Source of the DNA: GYS-P2D sp964414425
GTDB taxonomy: Bacteria; Bacteroidota; Bacteroidia; Chitinophagales; Saprospiraceae
Assembly: GCA_964414425.1 (NCBI GenBank)
Contig: CAYPWL010000005.1
Coordinates: 62,001 to 126,000 of the forward strand
Direction: 5' to 3'
Length of the DNA: 64,000 nucleotides
Numbering within the stretch: the first letter of the stretch is position 1; every line of letters starts with the position of its first letter. The translations under genes and the position numbers were made by a program. A model generated the notes under the pieces. The model ran no database searches. It was not told the DNA's origin and saw only the letters and a program-made list of their open reading frames with translations. Shown piece by piece: positions 50,219-60,459 of this stretch.

Positions 50219-52333
50219 TTGAGCAATAAGCCATTAGACATACTCCAATCCACCTTTGGCTATAAGTCTTTTAGACCTATGCAGGCTGATATCGTAGATC
50301 ATGTCATCGGCGGCGATAACGCATTGGTAATTTTGCCTACGGGCGGTGGGAAGTCGATGTGCTTTCAGATTCCAGCATTATGCCTAGACGGTCTTACCAT
50401 AGTCGTATCGCCTTTGATTGCGTTGATGACGGATCAGGTTACTGCGCTCAAGGAGCTCGGTGTTGCCGCAGAATGTATTCATTCAGGATTGTCAATAGAT
50501 GATAAGCGTGGCATCAATACGATGATCCAAGAGGGGACGCTCAAGATGTTATATATGGCTCCTGAGAGTCTGTTGCAAGAGCGATTTTTTAAGTTTATCA
50601 CGAGTGTCAAGATCAGTTTGATCGCTATCGACGAGGCGCATTGTATTTCTGTCTGGGGCAATGATTTCAGACCGGAGTATACTAAGCTTGGGATGTTGCG
50701 CCAGCAGTTTCCTCAGATCCCGTTGATTGCCCTTACGGCTACGGCGGATACTGCCACTCAACAAGATATACTCAAGCAATTGAGCATGACGGATGCTCGG
50801 ATGTTCTTAGGGAGCTTCGAGCGAACTAATCTGACGATACGTGCTACTGCTGGTCAGGATAGATTTAGTAAGATATTGAGATTCTTGTTTCAGTATAAGA
50901 ATGAAACGGGGATCATCTATTGCTTAAGTCGGAAAGGTGCAGAGAGCCTGGCTAAGAAACTCAAAGAGGCAGGTTATAAGAGTGGATATTATCATGCTGG
51001 GATGGATAGTCTGAGTCGTAATCGAGTACAGCAGCGATTTCAAAATGACGAGATCCGTATCGTCTGTGCTACCATTGCATTTGGGATGGGTATCGACAAG
51101 TCCAATGTGCGATTCGTGATTCACTATAATCTACCCAAGAATATAGAAGGATACTATCAAGAGATCGGCAGAGCAGGAAGAGATGGATTGGATTCAGAAT
51201 GCCTACTATTTTATAGTTGGGCGGACAAGATGCGATTGCAGCAATTTATCGATGAGGGAGAGGGTAATGAAACGTTCAAGCAAGTCCAAACTGAGAAGTT
51301 GGATCGCATGTGGGAGTGCTCCACGGCCTCGAGTTGTAGGACTAATCTTATCCTCAATTATTTCGGAGAGTTCAGAGCGGAGAGTTGCGGGCACTGCGAT
51401 AATTGTTTGAGCCCTCCCAAAGTCTTCGATGGTACGATCATCGCTCAAAAAGCGCTCTCGGCGGTCTATCGCACAAATCAAAATGTAAAAATGGATATCC
51501 TCATTGATATCCTACGAGGTTCGAGTAGACAAGAGGTGTTGGCTAACAACTATAACGAGATCAAAACCTATGGCGCTGGTCGTGATCTTCCTTTCTTGGA
51601 TTGGAAGGACTATATCACACAACTACTCAATCAAGGTTTACTGTCCATAGACTATACGTCTGGTTCTGCGCTCAAGGCTACCCCGCTATCGATGGATGTG
51701 TTAACTGGAGGTCAGAAGGTGGACCTGGTGAAATTTGAGAAATCTAAGCCCGCCGAAAAGAAAATTAATAAGGGCCAGCTCGTGCGAGATGAATTGTTTG
51801 AGCAGCTCAGACAATGGCGATTGACTACTGCTAAAGCCCGAGGAATTCCCGCATATGCGGTGTTTAATGATGCAACACTCCAGGAGATCGCACAGGCCAA
51901 ACCGATCGTTGTCGATGATCTATTGATGATAGATGGCATAGGCGTCAAGAAAAAAGAGGACTACGGAGAGCATGTGCTTGAAGTGATCCGTGATTACCTC
52001 CTCACGCAAAATCATAAGAAGTCCATCAAGGGCAAGACCTACCTTGAAACCTTGAAGCTATTAAACGAAGGTAAGAACCCGAATCAGATTGCTACAGAAC
52101 GAAATCTACAACTGCTAACCATATATAGTCATATCGGAACGCTATATGAGAAAGGCGAGTCCATCGACTTGCAGCAGTACATCAGCAAAGAGAAATGTGA
52201 GACTATTGGCACTAAGTGGCAAGATTTAAATCAACCTAAAGACCTTAAGCCAGTATATGAGGCTTTCGATGGGCAGTATCCGTATTATGAGATTCGGTTA
52301 GGGATATCCTGGATGAAGGAGCAGAAGAAATAA
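50219..52333 (+). CDS. recQ: ATP-dependent DNA helicase RecQ
   Basis: A 704-residue superfamily 2 helicase. The start is TTG at 50219; no in-frame ATG or GTG precedes it and the N-terminus LDILQSTFGYKSFRPMQADI is complete from there. Walker A LPTGGGKS (39-46), DEAH (138-141) followed by CISVWGNDFRPEY, and motif VI QEIGRAGRDG are present. The zinc-binding Cys are in CSTASSCRTN and CGHCDNC. The RQC winged helix (about 400-490) is followed by HRDC (about 525-600; ARGIPAYAVFNDATLQEIA). A C-terminal HTH_40-like region (KTYLETLKLLNEGKNPNQIA) matches the long RecQ form of Bacteroidota. It unwinds recombination and repair intermediates 3' to 5'. Confidence 0.95.
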   Translation: MSNKPLDILQSTFGYKSFRPMQADIVDHVIGGDNALVILPTGGGKSMCFQIPALCLDGLTIVVSPLIALMTDQVTALKELGVAAECIHSGLSIDDKRGINTMIQEGTLKMLYMAPESLLQERFFKFITSVKISLIAIDEAHCISVWGNDFRPEYTKLGMLRQQFPQIPLIALTATADTATQQDILKQLSMTDARMFLGSFERTNLTIRATAGQDRFSKILRFLFQYKNETGIIYCLSRKGAESLAKKLKEAGYKSGYYHAGMDSLSRNRVQQRFQNDEIRIVCATIAFGMGIDKSNVRFVIHYNLPKNIEGYYQEIGRAGRDGLDSECLLFYSWADKMRLQQFIDEGEGNETFKQVQTEKLDRMWECSTASSCRTNLILNYFGEFRAESCGHCDNCLSPPKVFDGTIIAQKALSAVYRTNQNVKMDILIDILRGSSRQEVLANNYNEIKTYGAGRDLPFLDWKDYITQLLNQGLLSIDYTSGSALKATPLSMDVLTGGQKVDLVKFEKSKPAEKKINKGQLVRDELFEQLRQWRLTTAKARGIPAYAVFNDATLQEIAQAKPIVVDDLLMIDGIGVKKKEDYGEHVLEVIRDYLLTQNHKKSIKGKTYLETLKLLNEGKNPNQIATERNLQLLTIYSHIGTLYEKGESIDLQQYISKEKCETIGTKWQDLNQPKDLKPVYEAFDGQYPYYEIRLGISWMKEQKK

Positions 52334-52344
52334 AAGTCTGAAAT

Positions 52345-52746
52345 CTATTTTCTCGTCTTAAGCCATGCCCATCCTGTGAAGCTGATCCATCCACTGATTA
52401 TGGTTGGGATGGTACTATTCAGAGGTTCGGGAGTCCCCTTCATGGAGTGCACGGTATAAGTAAGTATGGCCGTAAGGATGAGTGGTAATAAGCCACCTAT
52501 AAAAACACCCCAAGCACGATTTTTGCGAGTGACGGCTATATTTTCAGCCATTTTTATGAATAGCCCACCAAAGAAAAAAGTGTAAGAACATTGCTTCAAG
52601 CCAGCGATTAGGGCCTCATCATAACCATGATCATGGTTGATCCAAAACACCATCGACCCCATAAATAAGGCTCCTACGAGCCCCATTTTAAAATCAATGA
52701 AGCCATTCATTTTGGCAATAGTGTCCTTGGCTTTACTTCCTAACAT
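52345..52746 (-). CDS. Hypothetical integral membrane protein (133 aa)
   Basis: ATG at 52746 (a TTG one codon upstream is also open). Four hydrophobic segments are seen at about 18-36, 48-64, 76-97 and 112-128 (MGLVGALFMGSMVFWI, SYTFFFGGLFIKMAE, AWGVFIGGLLPLILTAILTYTV, TIPTIISGWISFTGWAWL). The loop KMAENIAVTRKNRAWG is basic and probably cytoplasmic. I do not recognise the family. It is convergent with recQ (11 bases between stops) and divergent from pntA by 146 bases. Codon and amino acid use look like a real gene. Confidence 0.7.
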   Translation of the reverse strand: MLGSKAKDTIAKMNGFIDFKMGLVGALFMGSMVFWINHDHGYDEALIAGLKQCSYTFFFGGLFIKMAENIAVTRKNRAWGVFIGGLLPLILTAILTYTVHSMKGTPEPLNSTIPTIISGWISFTGWAWLKTRK

Positions 52747-52892
52747 CAAAGGATAAAATTAAAAAACCTTTCAACTTGTTTCACTACAATTGATAATCCA
52801 GCTCAATGTAATAACTACGATCTATAGCTAAAGACACCCTCAGAAGTGAAAAACAAGGTTAAATTAGTAGGCTATTTTAAAAGTGCAATCTT

Positions 52893-53972
52893 ATGATCTT
52901 AGGTTTTTTAAAGGACAAGAGTGCTTCAATTTCACCTATAGTCCCTAACAACGTTGCTAAGCTCTTACAAGTCGTCGGCGAGATTCATGTTGAGTCTGGC
53001 ATCGGTGAGGGCAACCATTTTGTCGATGACGATTTTGAGGGAGTCTTGATCAAAAGTAGAGATCAGATTATCAGTGATAGTGATATACTTGTCCAGATTA
53101 CGCCAGACCTTACTGACGATGAGTACAAAGTTATGAAGCCAAGTGGCGTTGTGATCGGTCAATATGCTCCGTTTAATAATGAAGGCTTGAGTGACCATCT
53201 GACAGGTTTAGGAGTTACTGCCTTCAGTATGGATATGATACCCAGGACTACCTTGGCGCAGTCTATGGATGTCTTATCATCGATGGCATCAATAGCTGGT
53301 TATCAGGCGGTATTAGCAGCATTACAGCATATGCCACGTTATATGCCGATGATGATAACTGCCGCAGGTAGTATCAAGCCATCTAAAGTGTTAGTCATAG
53401 GAGCTGGTGTGGCAGGGCTCCAAGCTATAGCCACAGCCAGACGCCTTGGAGCGATGGTTGAAGCCTTTGATACGAGGGCCGCTGTTAAAGAGGAAGTCAT
53501 GAGTCTCGGTGCTAAATTTGTTGAAGTAGAGGGTGCTCAAGATGACAAAGACGCTGGAGGGTATGCTGTAGAGCAATCTGAAGATTACAAGAAACGTCAG
53601 GCTGCCTTGATTCAAGAAAAGGCCATCGGTAGTGATATAGTGATCACCACCGCCCAATTAAGAGGACGCCCAGCACCGAAGTTGATCACCAAGTCTACTG
53701 TAGAATCAATGAAGGCGGGATCAGTAATTGTAGACTTAGCAGCCTCGACAGGGGGCAACTGTGAAGTCTGTGAGGATAATGCTACCATCAATCATAACGG
53801 AGTAAGTATCATAGGAGATAGCAATCTTGCTAATCGGATGCCTCAGGATGCCAGTACACTGTATAGTAATAACATTTTGAATTTTCTAAAGCATATAGTA
53901 AACGAGGGAGCCATAGACCTCAACTCAGATGATGAGATACTGAGTAAGTCAATCATTTCTAAAAAAGCATAA
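52893..53972 (+). CDS. pntAa: NAD(P) transhydrogenase subunit alpha part 1 (NAD-binding domain I)
   Basis: A 359-residue soluble domain I. Motifs include the alanine-dehydrogenase-like N-terminus, MDMIPRTTLAQSMDVLSSMASIAGYQAV, the Rossmann VLVIGAGVAGLQAIATARRLGA and the mobile-loop/RQD region EVEGAQDDKDAGGYAVEQSEDY. VIVDLAASTGGNCE and FLKHIV near the C-terminus complete it. It binds NAD(H) and passes hydride to NADP on domain III. The alpha subunit is split, with the membrane part encoded by the next gene one base later, as is common outside enterobacteria. Three genes form the transcript pntAa-pntAb-pntB. Confidence 0.95.
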   Translation: MILGFLKDKSASISPIVPNNVAKLLQVVGEIHVESGIGEGNHFVDDDFEGVLIKSRDQIISDSDILVQITPDLTDDEYKVMKPSGVVIGQYAPFNNEGLSDHLTGLGVTAFSMDMIPRTTLAQSMDVLSSMASIAGYQAVLAALQHMPRYMPMMITAAGSIKPSKVLVIGAGVAGLQAIATARRLGAMVEAFDTRAAVKEEVMSLGAKFVEVEGAQDDKDAGGYAVEQSEDYKKRQAALIQEKAIGSDIVITTAQLRGRPAPKLITKSTVESMKAGSVIVDLAASTGGNCEVCEDNATINHNGVSIIGDSNLANRMPQDASTLYSNNILNFLKHIVNEGAIDLNSDDEILSKSIISKKA

Positions 53973-53973
53973 C

Positions 53974-54285
53974 ATGGAAAGTCTATTACAATTTATTGGG
54001 GAGCATTTGCTCTTGATATACTTATTAATATTCACGGTGATTTTGGGTTTTGAAGTGATCTCAAAGGTGCCTACTGTTCTACATACCCCACTGATGTCTG
54101 GAGCTAATGCGATCAGTGGAGTAATCATAGTTGGAGCGATCATTTTGATTAGGCGTTCTGATGCGGGGGATTACTTCTCCTTAGCGCTGGGGACGATTGC
54201 TATCGCATTGGGTATGATCAATGTGGTTGGGGGATTTGCGGTGACAGATCGCATGTTAGAAATGTTTAAAAAGAAGAAGAAATAG
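53974..54285 (+). CDS. pntAb: NAD(P) transhydrogenase subunit alpha part 2 (membrane domain)
   Basis: A 103-residue protein with three transmembrane helices (about 12-30, 40-58, 66-88; LLIYLLIFTVILGFEVISKVPT, LMSGANAISGVIIVGAIIL). It has the highly conserved VPTVLHTPLMSGANAISG stretch that lines the proton channel with PntB helices. The tail is polylysine. It lies one base after pntAa and 35 before pntB. Confidence 0.95.
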   Translation: MESLLQFIGEHLLLIYLLIFTVILGFEVISKVPTVLHTPLMSGANAISGVIIVGAIILIRRSDAGDYFSLALGTIAIALGMINVVGGFAVTDRMLEMFKKKKK

Positions 54286-54320
54286 GCTTCATATATCATC
54301 AACAATAAATCACATTGATT

Positions 54321-55700
54321 ATGGTAATTACAACACTTGTTGACATAGCCTATTTGATAGGTGCCGTATTATTCGTCTGGGGCTTAAGATTGCTGAGTAG
54401 CCCTGACAGTGCTCGTAAGGGTAATCTGTATGCAGCCTTTGGTATGGGTGTAGGCATCATCGGTAGTCTTGTCGATAATCGTATCGAAGGAGATGGGAAC
54501 TATGGCTGGATAGCCGGCGGAATAATTATAGGAGCATTGATCGGTTGGTTGGCAGCTAAGCGCATCAAGATGACTGACATGCCACAGATGGTTTCTATTT
54601 TCAATGGACTGGGTGGTGCATGTGCGGCTATACTTTCTATTGTCGAGCTGACTACGGTGTCACTTGATACAGGAGGCAAGGTTATCTCGTTATTTGCCTT
54701 GTTGATTGGCTGTATTGCCTTTACGGGTAGTATGCTTGCTTATCTCAAGCTGGATGGCAGAATCAAGGACAGTCAAGTCACCTGGCCTAAGCACAGTCTG
54801 ATCAATCAGATATTCTTAGTAGTCATCATCGGTGTCTTTGTGTATGTGGCTGTATCCAGTGTGAGTACTGCCATATTGGTGGCATTTATGGTGCTATGCC
54901 TGTTTTATGGTTGGTCATTTGTGGCTCCGATAGGTGGTGCAGATATGCCTGTAGTAATCTCATTACTCAATTCTTTTACAGGACTCTCTGCGGCTGCGGC
55001 CGGGTTGATCTATAATAATAACCTGATGCTCGTAGGAGGTATCCTTGTAGGGGCGTCTGGTACGATACTAACAGTGCTGATGTGTAATGCGATGAATAGA
55101 TCCTTGTTCAATGTATTGATTGGAGGTTTTGGCGCAGCTGGTTCAGCGGCTAAGGGTGCTGAAGGTCAAGTGGCAGTAACGACTAATCCTATTGACACAT
55201 CCATACTACTCTATTATTCTCAGTCAGTGATGTTTGTGCCAGGATATGGCCTTGCCGTTGCCCAAGCGCAAAAGGTATTAAAGGAGCTGGATGACCTCCT
55301 GGAGGCTAATGGCGTGGACGTCAAGTATGCGATACATCCTGTAGCTGGACGTATGCCTGGACATATGAATGTGCTCTTGGCCGAGGCGGACGTCCCATAT
55401 CCAAAACTCTTAGATCTCGATGATGCCAATGATGTCATACCTAACACGGATGTGGTCGTCATAGTAGGGGCTAATGACGTCGTTAATCCTGCTGCCGTCG
55501 ATGATCCGGGCAGTTCGATCTATGGGATGCCGGTCCTCAATGTATGGGATGCTAAGCATGTCATTGTCCTTAAGAGAAGTATGAGTACGGGTTATGCCGG
55601 CATCCAAAATCAGCTCTTTTTTCATGAGAAGACTAAGATGCTTTTTGGTGATGCCAAGGATAGTATCCAGACAATTGTATCAGAGGTGAAGAACCTGTAA
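54321..55700 (+). CDS. pntB: NAD(P) transhydrogenase subunit beta
   Basis: ATG at 54321 (MVITTLVDIAYL), preferred to a TTG two codons upstream; 459 residues. Eight or nine helices of domain II (GIIGSLVDNRIEG, MPQMVSIFNGLGGACAAILS) precede the NADP-binding domain III. The latter has VPGYGLAVAQAQ, AIHPVAGRMPGHMNVLLAEADVPY and GANDVVNPAAVDDPGSSIYGMPVL, which grips NADP(H). Its C-terminus is VLKRSMSTGYAGIQNQLFF. The complex uses the proton gradient to make NADPH, which the glutamate synthase encoded 230 bases downstream could consume. Confidence 0.96.
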   Translation: MVITTLVDIAYLIGAVLFVWGLRLLSSPDSARKGNLYAAFGMGVGIIGSLVDNRIEGDGNYGWIAGGIIIGALIGWLAAKRIKMTDMPQMVSIFNGLGGACAAILSIVELTTVSLDTGGKVISLFALLIGCIAFTGSMLAYLKLDGRIKDSQVTWPKHSLINQIFLVVIIGVFVYVAVSSVSTAILVAFMVLCLFYGWSFVAPIGGADMPVVISLLNSFTGLSAAAAGLIYNNNLMLVGGILVGASGTILTVLMCNAMNRSLFNVLIGGFGAAGSAAKGAEGQVAVTTNPIDTSILLYYSQSVMFVPGYGLAVAQAQKVLKELDDLLEANGVDVKYAIHPVAGRMPGHMNVLLAEADVPYPKLLDLDDANDVIPNTDVVVIVGANDVVNPAAVDDPGSSIYGMPVLNVWDAKHVIVLKRSMSTGYAGIQNQLFFHEKTKMLFGDAKDSIQTIVSEVKNL

Positions 55701-55884
55701 GACAGCGCCCAAATCAAATTAGACCATTTCTTAATAGTGAAGCTGTCGTTTGGGTATTCAAGTGTTCTTGAATTCTACTATTTTAGTTAGTTCCGAAGCT
55801 TTGTATTTAAGTGGGACTCAATAGGATGCCGTGTAAGTGAAATTTGACTTGAGTACTGCGCAAAGTCAGGAAAAATGAAAGTCG

Positions 55885-55916
55885 TTGTAGAAGTAATGCT
55901 TTAAAAGCTGTTTTTG
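55885..55916 (+). promoter_or_regulatory. Promoter candidate for gltBD
   Basis: TTG (55885-55887), 21-base spacer, TGTTTTTG (55909-55916): one mismatch from TAnnTTTG and the same spacing as the pheS promoter. Predicted start near 55923, about 10 bases before the gltB ATG. The rest of 55701-55932 shows no gene. Confidence 0.5.
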
Positions 55917-55932
55917 TTTTTAATCAGATGAC

Positions 55933-58900
55933 ATGAAAAAGGAAGAAATGCCAAGAGGGCTATACGTGCCTCAATTAGAAAGTGACGCTTGTGGGATAGG
56001 GATGATTGCTAATCTCGAAAAAGAATATTCGCATAATCTTGTATCAGATGCACTTACGATGCTTGAGAATATGGAGCATAGAGGAGCTTGTGGGTGTGAC
56101 CCAGAGAGCGGTGACGGTGCAGGCATTTTGATACACGTTCCTCACGCTTTATTTGTTTCAGAAAGTCTCTCATTCGAATTACCCAAACAAGGGGAGTATG
56201 GCGTTGGCGCTTTCTTTTTTCCGAAAGGAGAAAAGAGAGATGAGATCTATACCAAAATAGGCGAAGCGGCCAGTGATCTTGGGATTAAGCTTATCGGTCG
56301 TAGGAAGGTCCCTGTAGTGAGCAGCATATTAGGAGAGTCGTCATTCGCCTCCGAGCCAGATATCTATCACCTGTTCTTTGTGCCTGAGGACGGAAACCAG
56401 GTTGATGACGTTTTTGAACGCAAGTTGCTCATCCTAAGAAAATACTTGACGCATAAGGTGATTGCTGCTTATCCAGAGTACAAGCACGATCTATATGTCC
56501 CATCACTGTCTACTAAGACGATGATCTACAAGGGGCAGCTGACGTCTGGGCAGGTGAGACAATACTATTTAGATCTAAAGAATGAAAATCTAACCTCGGC
56601 AGTGGCATTGGTTCACTCGAGATTTTCGACTAATACAGTACCTCGCTGGAAGTTAGCACAACCATTTAGAGTCATTGCGCACAATGGTGAGATCAATACC
56701 ATCGAGGGCAATAAGAACTGGTGGAGAGCAAAAGAGAAAGATATAGTCAGTGAACTATTTACTCCAGAAGAACTGGAGATGATGTTCCCACTATTCAATC
56801 CAACGAATAGTGACTCTTCGATTTTTGATAATGTACTTGAGTTCTTGGTGGCTGATGGTCGCTCCATACCTCATGCATTGATGATGATGATTCCTGAGGC
56901 ATGGCAAAATGCCGAGTACATGGAGTCCTACAAAAAAGATTTCTACGAGTATCACGAGGCACTCATGGAGCCTTGGGATGGGCCTGCCAGCATGTGTTTT
57001 ACAGACGGCACCTTGATAGGTGGTACGCTCGATAGAAATGGACTACGCCCATCAAGATATTGCCTGACCGATGATAACTATCTCATCTTGGCTTCAGAGA
57101 CTGGTGTGATTCCTATCGATCCAGCTAAAATCGTAAAGAAGGGAAGACTGGAGCCTGGGAAGATTTTGGTTGCGGATCTCGATCAGCAGCGTGTGATTGG
57201 AGATGAAGAACTAAAGCAAGCCATCTGCAATCAGCTCCCCTATGGCAACTGGTTAGAAGAATCTAAAGTTCATATAGATGACCTCCCAGCTCAGTCAGGC
57301 GAGGAGACGACAAGCGATATCCCATTAATCTTAAGACAGACTGCACATGGATATACGCTCGAGGATGAAGAGCTGATCATCGATGGCATGCTGCGAGCTA
57401 AGAAAGATCCAATTGGATCTATGGGTGCTGATGTGCCACTGGCAGTATTATCAAGATATGCTCAGCACATCTCGACATACTTCAGACAGCAGTTTGCGCA
57501 GGTAACTAATCCTCCGATTGACTCCTTACGAGAGGCGGAGTATATGACGCTTAAGACCGTATTAGGCAGTAGCAGTAATATCCTCGATAAGGCGAAGAAC
57601 ACCGTCAAATTTATCAGACTGGAGAGTCCTGTCTTGGACACTGAGAGTTATAACAAGCTCAAGCATATCGGTATAGCAGGTTATCAGGGCGCTACGGTGC
57701 ATTGTACCTTTAGCAAGGATCATAAGGATGGCGACTTAGAAGCCAAATTGACGGACATCTGCCAGCAAGTCCAAGCGGCCATTAAGAAAGGCGTTAACCT
57801 GATCTATCTTGATAACATCACTAAGGTCTCAGATCAGATGGCACCTGTGCCATCATTGCTCAGTACTGGTGCTGTGCATCACTACTTAGTGAATCAAGGA
57901 TTGCGTCAGAAGGCTTCGATCATAGTCAAAGGTGGAGATATATTAGAGACACATCATTTTGCAACGCTATTGGGATATGGCGCTGATGCCATATATCCTG
58001 AGTTGAGCTATGAGAGTATAGAAGCCATCTACAATCGTGGAAAGCTCGAGAACGAGTATGATGTTGAAAAGTATAGAGGCATTTATGTTAAAGCCGTTAA
58101 TAAGGGCTTACTAAAAATCATGTCCAAGCTTGGGATATCTACAGTAGCATCTTACAGAGGAGCGCAGGCTTTCGAAGCCTTAGGGATTTCTTCTGAAGTA
58201 GTCGCTAAGTGTTTCAAAGGTACCGTCTCTCGGATTGAGGGAATGACATTTGATATGTTGGCCAGAGAGGCGTTGACCAAGCATAGAGTAGCCTTTGAGG
58301 ATGAACTTCAAAATGAGCTTATTGATCTGGGTGTCTATCAATGGAAGCGTCGAGGCGAATTCCACTTGTTCAATCCAGCCTCTGTACACTTGTTGCAACA
58401 TTCCACTAAGACAGGAGACTTTGGAGTCTATAAGAAATTCGCCAAGGCCATCAACGATCAACACGAGAATGCTTGTACACTAAGAAGCTTGCTCGAATTC
58501 AAAAAAGGAGATTCGATTCCAATCGATGAGGTAGAACCTGTTGAGTCCATATTGAAACGATTCGCTACTGGTGCTATGTCATTTGGATCGATATCGCATG
58601 AGGCACATACCACACTGGCTAAAGCGATGAATCGCATTGGAGGAAAATCCAATAGTGGAGAAGGTGGAGAAGATGAAGCCAGATTTGATAAGTTGCCCAA
58701 TGGAGATTGGGAACGCTCGGCAATTAAGCAAGTGGCTTCTGGACGATTTGGAGTGACGATCAACTACTTGACGAATGCCGTAGAGCTACAGATCAAGATG
58801 GCACAAGGTGCCAAGCCTGGTGAAGGTGGACAGCTACCTGGACACAAGGTTGACAACTGGATCGCACGGGTAAGGAATAGTACTCCTGGTGTCGGACTGA

Positions 58901-60444
58901 TATCACCGCCGCCCCATCATGATATATACTCGATTGAAGATTTAGCGCAACTGATCTTTGATCTTAAGAATGCTAACAGGCACGCACGTATCAGTGTGAA
59001 GCTCGTTTCTAAGGCAGGCGTAGGGATCATCGCATCTGGTGTTGCCAAGGGTAAGGCTGATCATATCCTCATCGCTGGACATGATGGCGGGACAGGAGCG
59101 TCACCGTGGAGTTCGATCAGATATGCTGGTCTGCCATGGGAGTTAGGCCTCGCTGAGACACATCAGACGTTGATACAAAATAAAATACGTAACCGTGTAG
59201 TCCTTCAGGCAGATGGGCAGATACGTACGGGTAGAGATATGGCCGTAGCCACCTTGCTTGGAGCAGAAGAGTGGGGTGTTGCGACAGCGGCATTAGTAGT
59301 CGAGGGATGTATCTTGATGCGTAAGTGTCACCTCAACACCTGCCCTGTAGGGATCGCCACACAGAATCCAGAATTGCGTAAGAAATTTACCGGTCAGGTA
59401 GATCACGTGGTGAACTACTTCCACTTCTTAGCGCAAGATCTCAGAGAGATCATGGCAGAGTTAGGATTTAGGACGGTAGATGAGATGGTCGGAAGATCTG
59501 ACCTATTGCAGGTGAGAGAAGATCGTGGGCATTGGAAGCTGGATAACTTGGACTTAAGTCCGATCTTATTCAGAGATGAGTTGACGGATACACAAGTCAA
59601 CTATAATAATGTAGTTCAAGATCACGAGTTAGAAAATGTCTTAGATCGCTCATTGATAGAGTATGCACAACTAGCTATTGAAGAGAAGATCACCATCCAA
59701 AGTATATTCCCAGTAGTCAGTACAGATCGTACAGTTGGAGCGATGCTCAGCAACGAAATCGCTAAGAAGTATGGTAGCGCCGGATTTGATGATGACACAG
59801 TCAACTTTAGATTCAGAGGATCAGCGGGACAGTCATTTGGAGCATTTAGTATCAATGGATTGACCTTCACCTTAGAGGGTGATGCCAATGATTACTTTGG
59901 AAAAGGTCTGAGTGGAGCTAAGCTCATTATCACGCCTGATAGAGAAGCGCCATTTGAAGCAAGTGAGAATATCATCATCGGAAATGTGGCCCTATATGGA
60001 GCGACATCCGGCGAAGCCTATATCCGAGGGGTGGCAGGAGAGCGTTTTGCTGTCCGTAATAGTGGTGCTAAGACTGTCGTCGAAGGTGTAGGTGCTCATG
60101 GATGTGAGTATATGACAGGTGGTACCGTGGTCGTCTTGGGTAGTGTAGGCCGTAATTTTGCCGCTGGTATGAGTGGTGGTCAAGCCTATCTATTGAACAC
60201 GACTGGTGATATAGAAAATCATATTAATCCTGAGATGGTAGAAATAGAAGCGCTCGGTGAGCAGGACTTCGAAGATCTCAGAAAATTAGTGAGAGATCAT
60301 TTTAAATATACGGGCTCAGTGAAGGCCTTGGATATCCTACAAGATTGGGATAAGGCTAAGAACAATTTTATAAAGATCATGCCAGTCGAGTACAAGCGTG
60401 TATTGCAAGAGATGGCTCAGAAGGCCGAATTAGTAATGAGCTAA
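55933..60444 (+). CDS. gltB: Glutamate synthase large subunit
   Basis: A 1503-residue protein. C20 (ESDACGIGMI) becomes the N-terminal nucleophile of the class II glutaminase after removal of a 19-residue propeptide; FSTNTVPRWKLAQPFRVIAHNGEINT confirms the domain. The central domain and FMN-binding synthase domain follow (GAMSFGSISHEAHTTLAKAMN, GAKPGEGGQLPG, HDGGTGASPWSSIRYAGLPWELG). [3Fe-4S] ligands are C1126, C1132 and C1137 (CILMRKCHLNTC). The C-terminal beta-helix GXGXG domain ends the protein. It makes two glutamates from glutamine and 2-oxoglutarate, with electrons from GltD. Full length. Confidence 0.97.
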   Translation: MKKEEMPRGLYVPQLESDACGIGMIANLEKEYSHNLVSDALTMLENMEHRGACGCDPESGDGAGILIHVPHALFVSESLSFELPKQGEYGVGAFFFPKGEKRDEIYTKIGEAASDLGIKLIGRRKVPVVSSILGESSFASEPDIYHLFFVPEDGNQVDDVFERKLLILRKYLTHKVIAAYPEYKHDLYVPSLSTKTMIYKGQLTSGQVRQYYLDLKNENLTSAVALVHSRFSTNTVPRWKLAQPFRVIAHNGEINTIEGNKNWWRAKEKDIVSELFTPEELEMMFPLFNPTNSDSSIFDNVLEFLVADGRSIPHALMMMIPEAWQNAEYMESYKKDFYEYHEALMEPWDGPASMCFTDGTLIGGTLDRNGLRPSRYCLTDDNYLILASETGVIPIDPAKIVKKGRLEPGKILVADLDQQRVIGDEELKQAICNQLPYGNWLEESKVHIDDLPAQSGEETTSDIPLILRQTAHGYTLEDEELIIDGMLRAKKDPIGSMGADVPLAVLSRYAQHISTYFRQQFAQVTNPPIDSLREAEYMTLKTVLGSSSNILDKAKNTVKFIRLESPVLDTESYNKLKHIGIAGYQGATVHCTFSKDHKDGDLEAKLTDICQQVQAAIKKGVNLIYLDNITKVSDQMAPVPSLLSTGAVHHYLVNQGLRQKASIIVKGGDILETHHFATLLGYGADAIYPELSYESIEAIYNRGKLENEYDVEKYRGIYVKAVNKGLLKIMSKLGISTVASYRGAQAFEALGISSEVVAKCFKGTVSRIEGMTFDMLAREALTKHRVAFEDELQNELIDLGVYQWKRRGEFHLFNPASVHLLQHSTKTGDFGVYKKFAKAINDQHENACTLRSLLEFKKGDSIPIDEVEPVESILKRFATGAMSFGSISHEAHTTLAKAMNRIGGKSNSGEGGEDEARFDKLPNGDWERSAIKQVASGRFGVTINYLTNAVELQIKMAQGAKPGEGGQLPGHKVDNWIARVRNSTPGVGLISPPPHHDIYSIEDLAQLIFDLKNANRHARISVKLVSKAGVGIIASGVAKGKADHILIAGHDGGTGASPWSSIRYAGLPWELGLAETHQTLIQNKIRNRVVLQADGQIRTGRDMAVATLLGAEEWGVATAALVVEGCILMRKCHLNTCPVGIATQNPELRKKFTGQVDHVVNYFHFLAQDLREIMAELGFRTVDEMVGRSDLLQVREDRGHWKLDNLDLSPILFRDELTDTQVNYNNVVQDHELENVLDRSLIEYAQLAIEEKITIQSIFPVVSTDRTVGAMLSNEIAKKYGSAGFDDDTVNFRFRGSAGQSFGAFSINGLTFTLEGDANDYFGKGLSGAKLIITPDREAPFEASENIIIGNVALYGATSGEAYIRGVAGERFAVRNSGAKTVVEGVGAHGCEYMTGGTVVVLGSVGRNFAAGMSGGQAYLLNTTGDIENHINPEMVEIEALGEQDFEDLRKLVRDHFKYTGSVKALDILQDWDKAKNNFIKIMPVEYKRVLQEMAQKAELVMS

Positions 60445-60459
60445 ATTAAGAGAAAGAAC

